Shown in pieces: positions 1 through 6,300 of a DNA stretch of 6,436 bases. The notes beneath the pieces were generated by a model. The model did no database searches, was not told where the DNA came from, and saw nothing but the letters and a program-made list of their open reading frames with translations. The number at the start of each line of letters is the position of its first letter. Position 1 is the first letter of the stretch. The stretch covers positions 4,658 through 11,093 of the forward strand of contig NZAU01000075.1 in assembly GCA_002686215.1 (NCBI GenBank), written 5' to 3'. The translations under genes were made by a program, and so were the position numbers. This DNA comes from Candidatus Woesearchaeota archaeon. GTDB taxonomy: Archaea > Nanoarchaeota > Nanoarchaeia > UBA10117 > ARS21.

Positions 1-305
1 TTTGTTCTACTATAATCATGGCGATACATGTCATATACAGTTCCAGAACTCCAAGTTCTTTTTGGAACTACTTGACTTGCATCAGCAGTATTAATTTTCT
101 TCAAAGCGACCATTGTATCCCAATAGTCATTTTCTTCATTAAAATTATCTTTTGGTGCAGGAGGATCAGTATCCCAATCACTTTGATAATCGGTAGCATT
201 AGTTAAACCGACAAAGGAATAATAAGAATTGCTGGAGTTAACCACTTCAGCGATAAAATTCTTTGCGTTTAATATTCTAATCTGATCCGTTATAATAGCA
301 GCCAT
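1..305 (-). CDS. 8: Baseplate wedge protein, T4 gp8-like (N-terminal 101 residues; 3' end outside window)
   Basis: In T4, gp8 is a structural subunit of the baseplate wedge that contacts gp7, gp10 and gp6. The frame opens with ATG at 303-305 (MAAIITDQIRILNAKNF) and has no stop through the left edge, giving 101 residues of a protein that is about 330 residues long in T4. By hand alignment it follows T4 gp8 from its start: an AI-I/V-T...R opening, a YxxFG/VG strand, a tryptophan before a PPxPxD turn (residues about 45-52), a DxWxxM helix start (about 62-66) and VVPKRTW (about 80-86) against VIPRRDW in T4. There is no membrane segment or signal peptide. The start lies 25 bp after the stop of the upstream giant gene, so the two are probably co-transcribed. 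No strong Shine-Dalgarno is visible in front of it; the first ATG of the frame fits the gp8 N-terminus. I recognise this N-terminus as typical of cyanomyoviruses. The gp8 identity is a remote-homology call from memory, moderately to highly likely. Confidence 0.8.
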   Translation of the reverse strand, partial: MAAIITDQIRILNAKNFIAEVVNSSNSYYSFVGLTNATDYQSDWDTDPPAPKDNFNEENDYWDTMVALKKINTADASQVVPKRTWSSGTVYDMYRHDYSRT

Positions 306-324
306 TTTGGACAGAGTTTTTCTT

Positions 325-332
325 TATTTATT
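325..332 (-). promoter_or_regulatory. Possible T4-type late promoter (AATAAATA)
   Basis: Read on the minus strand, the short gap between the two genes contains AATAAATA, one base off the T4 late promoter TATAAATA, which is recognised by a gp55-type sigma factor; cyanophage late promoters are reported to be similar. It overlaps the TAA stop of the giant gene and lies about 20 bp before the gp8-like ATG. That would place a transcript start only about 10-14 bases before the start codon, giving a very short leader. The site is AT-rich and partly made of the stop codon, so a chance match is quite possible. Confidence 0.3.
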
Positions 333-3300
333 AGGAGTTTGCAGTATAATTTTTAGACTTCAAGAAGTTGGATCTAACAACTCTAGTAGAGGTGGTTATA
401 CCAGATGTATATGCTGTATAGGACGTTGAAATATTCCTACCTTTAACATCAATTCTTCCCCAACTAAACAGACCAAATCCATTATCGGAAGTCGTGATTC
501 CAGAAGAGTATCCCGAAGGAACACTAGAGGCGTCAACAAATATTCTCTTGACAGTTGTGGATATACCAACAACATCTCTAGTCAATGTCTCCACACTAGA
601 GACTTCATATATTCCATCAAATGTATTCCCCATACCAACATTAGACTTATTAACTATAAAGTAGTCATTCGCCTGAATGGAGGAAAGTGTTACTGCAGTT
701 CCAGCAACAACAGTGTTTCTAAGGAAAGAGTCATATGGGATATGAATATCAAAAATAAATTGTGGACCAGGATCAGTAGTTCCAAATCCAACAATGATAC
801 CATTATCACCAGCGTAACTTAAAACATCACATTCTTCTTCAGTATGACCTGGAGGAGAAATGAGTACAGGAGGTACACTTGTATATGTATATCCGACACC
901 AGGAGAGGTAATCGCAACACCAGTAACAGTTCCACCAGCACTGATCGATACTGTACCAAACGCTCTAGAATCAGAGGTATAACCAAAACTTACAGTAGCA
1001 GTGGTGTATCCGACACCACCATCAGATATGACCACGGAAGATATAGTTCCAAGTCCAGAAACTACAGCAGTTGCAGATGCACCAACTTTGGATTCCTGAG
1101 CGATAAATTTTATCTTATTCTGGAATTGTCTGCTAGCTGCTTCGTTTTGTATATTAAAAAGTGGTCTTAATGTATCAACATATATGGCGGTAGATCCAAC
1201 TCCAACATTCTTGATAATATATGAAGTTGGATTAATGACTGGTTCATACAGTTCTCTATCTTTTCCTGTTGGAATGCCATCAATAATCTTATCTTCGGTC
1301 TGTCTACACCAAGTAACTGGTCTTGCCAAAGTTACATCATTAGTGTTTCCAGGTCCAAAGTAAGGATTAGTTTCAACGTTACCAGTTGAAAGAATATCAA
1401 GAACACTCCTCTTATCTTCATCAAGACTTTGGGGTTGAATACCCGCCATATGGTTGAGTTGTAGGGTGTCACCTTTTTTAACCGTTTCAATAACGTCTCT
1501 AAAAATAACATCACTATCACCATTTCCTTTATAGAAAATAATAGTAACTTTATCGCCAATCTTCAGTTCCTCGGTGAATGTAAGAGTGCTTCCTCCACCA
1601 AATACATATCCACCACCAGGTTCTTGTAATATGTCATTTACAAAAACTATTAGCACATCTTGTACGTCAATTTTAGAACCTGGAGAAGACACAATAGAAA
1701 CTAGATCTCCATTTCTTCTGAGTGGGAAATCTTTTCTTACACCATCAATAAATTCTTCAATGTTATCGAGAACCTCTAAAGTTCCTACAGACCATCCAGA
1801 GAACTTATCATCGGCAACTTCATCGACAGTGACTTGGAACTCATTTCCAGAATAAGAAGAAGTGGTAGGAATTCCTGTCAATCCTCCGATAGCGACCGTA
1901 AGTATTGCTTCCTCTCTATAACCATAACCAGTATTATTAATTTCAAAATCAACAACACTTGAACCATTACCAACTACAATGTCTATAGTTGCTTCAGTTC
2001 CAACTCCAGCAGGAGAAGAAGAACTGTAGAACAAACGCATGTTTGAATATGATAAAGGATCATCTATTGTAACAACTGGTACATCAGTATAGGTGTAACC
2101 TGTTCCTGGATTTGTGACAGTAACGTCAGTAGATATATTACCAGTTCCTGTTATAATAGTTGCAAAACCAACATGATATTTTGACGTGGTTAAACCACTG
2201 GCATCAGTTCTTGCTGCACTCACATTTACAAATCCAAGAGATGGATTTGTAATACCAATACTAACTTGAGTTCCTGTTGGAATTTCAAGAGAACTTGTAG
2301 ACCCAAGTCCAATTCTCACAAAAGTAGAAGCGGTTGATACAACAACGCATCCATGTTCTTTAATAAATGTACCAACACCAATAGTGACATTGTTGCCGGT
2401 GTTCAGCAGATCTATAATATCATAAACACTATTTGAATCCTCCAAATAAATTTCAGTACCTCCAACTCCAACAGGACTAGATGTATCTGTTAAGATGTCA
2501 TAGCGATCTTTTCCTCTATATCCAGTTCCACTATTGCCAATGCTGATAGAAGGTATAGTTCCGAATCCAGAGATGATTGCGGTTCCCCCGGCAGAAACGA
2601 GAGGTTGATATCCAAAACCTTCAGTTGAACCGACAGATACAATCACTCCACCTTTAGGGAAACTAGAAATACCTACATCGGGTCCTAATGGGGTTTTTGG
2701 TGAAGATCCAATAAACGCAATAGTTGTAATTCCCGAAGATTCTTGAAGAGTGTAATCTTTTATTGACGAAGGAACTTGGAAAATGTCGTTGATTAAAATA
2801 ACTGCATTTTCATTAGTGATTCCAGATATGTTTGAACCAGATTGGGTCAATGTAAACTGACTTGTGGTTCCGTTAAACTTATCATTAATATTATCAAAAA
2901 TATAATTCTTAGAATAAGAATCAGACGATTCACCAGTGATACCAGATCGAATAAACGATCTTCCTTGGAAAGAAGAACCTGTTGTTATACCTGTCCAATC
3001 TCTCTCATCTGGACGATTAGTTACAGTTCCAAATGGAGTATTTCCAAAAGGTGCCTCAACAAAGTTAAGAACATTGTCTACAATGTTATAGTTACCAGTC
3101 ATTTTGGTTACAAGGGCACCTGTATCAGCAGCACTAGCTCTAGTTCCCAACCACTCTCTACGTACTCTTATTGCATTAGTCGATCCAATACCAACACCTT
3201 CAATCTTCATAATCTCAGTGCCGATCTTGATGAGATCAGATCCAAAGAAAGATGTTATTCCACTGAATGTAATAGATACATCAGATGAAGATATATTTGT

Positions 3301-6300
3301 CGATAAACCAGTTGTTACTGATGTAGCAACAATAGGAGATTGAAGAATATTATCAATCGCAACCATCACCTTGGCATTCTGATTAGTAGCAACAAATCTG
3401 TGAGAGGTTCCTATACCAACACTTTCTAGTTCCACTGCAAGAGGAGGTTCATTTAGTGCATCTGCAGCACTTCTAGCGAGTTTGATTGAATTTTCATCAA
3501 TCTTAATTACAAATACATTTTCAGTAGGTAAGAATGAGGTATCTCCCACCCCTGTAAATGTGGTGGTTGCAATGCCAACTGCGGAAGTAGTTAGTCCAAC
3601 ATGATGATATTCAATTTTTTCACCAGTTACATAGAAATGATTTGGTATAGTAATGGTATTTTCTGTAAGATTAACAACATTGCTATCATTACCAGTGAAA
3701 TATCTTTCAAAGATTTCATCATTATTATGAGTTAATCCAAATGCTCTCTTAACATCAGATTCAGTTCCCGTATAAGTTCCAGGTTGAGTTTGAATCAATC
3801 CATTAGTGAAATCAATTTCAGTCGGGGCATTTTCGTCGTCAACAGATATAGACAACTCTTGAGCAAACACAGTAACCACTGTGTCAATACTAGGTTCAGG
3901 TGTAAACACCAACGAATTAGTTCCATCTGAAGCAAGTACAGATCCAAATGTTCCAAGTCCAGTATGAGTTTCAAGATTAGCAAATTCAGTAAAGAAGGTA
4001 TCACCTGGATTAGATGAATCTACAAAACTTTCAGCAAGAACTACTTCGGAAAGTTGAACTCTATGATTCGTAGTATCCGTTACCTGAATGATATAATGTG
4101 CCGCATCAAAATCTCCACTAAAAGAAGATACTGTAGTGATTCCAGGAGATCCAGATGCACTAATAGAAGTGGTTTGTGCTTCTAGATTGAGTTTCTGCAA
4201 TGAAATAGTAGAGACTCCAGTAGACGTGGCAGTAGCAAGTCCAACAATCATTGTATTAATGGCACCTGTCGTTCCAACTCCAACAGCGGGAATAAAATCT
4301 ACCTTTAAGTTAGAACCATCAATGTAGGGATGATATGTGCCAAGTCCAGTTTCAGAAGACTCTGCAAATCCACCTGTTGCCATTCTTCCATATTCTAAGA
4401 GATCGACATTGGTGCCATCATGGACCAAGTTTAACTCAACCATTTCAAATTTAGTTTCATCAATGTCTGGATTGACATTAACAATAACTTTTGCTGAAGT
4501 GTAAGTATTTGCAATAGATACGATTGTAGTAGTAACTCCACTACCTACCGTCGTACTTGCAGTAGACACATCAACTATACCACCAAGATTTGTTGAACCA
4601 ACACCTGTCGTGAAAATGCCAGCTAAACTAAAATCAGCAGTAGTGATATCATAATCATTAACACTAGACTGAGTTGGATAGAATGTTAATTGACCTTCAC
4701 TACCAGAAATAGAGAAGTCAAAGGAACCCTGATCATACGTAGTTTCTATTCTGCCAAATTGATTCAGATATGCACTGGTTCCATCAGTAAGTACATCTAC
4801 AAGTAAAATTTGTCGCTGAGCAACATATCTTCTATCCCTTACAAAAGTAATAAATTTATGCGCTGTTTTTTCTAAAGAGAATGTATTAACAACACTAAAA
4901 GGGGTCGATCTAGGTTCGCTATTAAAATCACCACTAATATCATCAATGGAAAGAACTCTATTTCCAACAGATTCAAAATAATCTGTAAGGATTCTGCTAG
5001 AAAATACTACCTCATCCGATATTGTTCCAGCGTTGATATTATTTTCTGTAACTAGATCATAGTCATGAACACAATTAAAGTCTCCAAATCCAGTTAGTTC
5101 ATTAACAGCATCTACAACTCCTACTACAGTTGTTATTCCAACTGTCATACTGTTATCAGCAGTTGACTCTAACTGATAATCAGAGAACTTTTTATATCCT
5201 AAAGCATGGTTAGTTGCAGAAACAACATCATTCCAAGTATCATATGGAACTTCTGATTTCAAAGAATATGAGAACCTCTGATAGTAGAAATTATCTTGAA
5301 CCCTCTGAAGATCATAATTAAGTTCCCCAGAATCATTTTGCCATCCTCTTATTACTTTAGAACTTGATGCATAGTTCAGATAAGATGTAAATGAAGTTAC
5401 TGAAGTTGCCGTACCAACAAGTTTGGAGGATTTTCCTGCAATTCTTTCTCCAACTACAAACTCATCATCCGAAGATATCCTTACGGTAGAAGTGATTGGA
5501 TTCCAATCTTCAACTTTACCAGTTTTTGAACCAGAGGTTACAGTTTCACCAACAATATAATCACTTAGTTCTAAGAAAGAATCAAAAGTGGGGAAGTGTT
5601 TTTGCGCTGTAATTCTTCCAGTAGAATTTACATCATCAAACTGACCTGGATGATCATTTGCTGCCAATACATCAGACATATTGAATCTTACAGATCCGAT
5701 TCCAGCGAGATTCGGAGTAACTTCAGTTAACTCAAATAACTTATAATCATAATCAGAAGAGTTAAAGTTTGTTCCTGTAGATCCTACCCCAACACTTATA
5801 TTTTCTATAAGAACTTTATCACCGACAGCAAAGGGGAAACCAACATCTTCACTAAATCCTGCAGATAAGGTAACTAATGCATCTTTAGTTGCAGGGAAGT
5901 ACTCAATAGTACTGATACCCACACCCGAATCGGTTTGAGTTGGAATTATAGTTGGTGGTACATTAGACAGTGCCTTAGTGTTCTTCAGGATTTCAACATT
6001 AGAAACTCCAAGAGTCATTCTGAGATCTACATCATTAATAGGTAACTGAGTTTTTCCATCAACTACAACTAATTTTGGAGTAATAGAAAATCCTCTACCA
6101 AATGAAGTGATACCAACTTGAACGAATGTTGCTGCTGGATCAATACGGATAGATTGTGGGAAAAGAAGTTTTGGTCTTAATGTTGGATCTGAAGGAAGAC
6201 CAAATCCAACATCTTGGATTGAAGAAGATTTAAGGGAACCTATGGTATTACTTTGTGCTTCTAAAATTGCACCTTCGCCACCATTAGTGGTTAATGTAGT

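Noticed and set aside
18..206. Plus-strand open frame of 62 codons
   Set aside because: It lies fully inside the gp8-like gene on the opposite strand. Its product is low-complexity and hydrophobic with no recognisable domain or start signal.
306..330. Possible terminator or small RNA in the gap
   Set aside because: The 25-bp gap is AT-rich without an inverted repeat able to form a stable hairpin.
844..1170. Plus-strand open frame of 108 codons rich in Arg, Ser, Thr and Tyr
   Set aside because: It is the antisense shadow of the GxGY repeats in the giant gene; the odd composition is what complementing Gly/Thr/Val repeat codons gives.
1332..1559. Minus-strand open frame of 75 codons in another frame
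   Set aside because: It overlaps the giant gene out of frame, and no family is recognisable.
1574..1855. Plus-strand open frame of 93 codons
   Set aside because: It is antisense to the NDILQ domain region and its composition is explained by the real gene.
2842..3343. Two overlapping plus-strand open frames (148 and 79 codons)
   Set aside because: Both are antisense to the giant gene, in different frames, with biased Ser/Arg/Ile or Val/Pro composition and no domain. They are shadows.
3795..4004. Minus-strand leucine-rich open frame of 69 codons
   Set aside because: It looks like a membrane peptide but is an out-of-frame reading of copy C of the beta module.
4136..4327. Plus-strand open frame of 63 codons
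   Set aside because: It is antisense to the linker and copy B of the giant protein, with no independent support.
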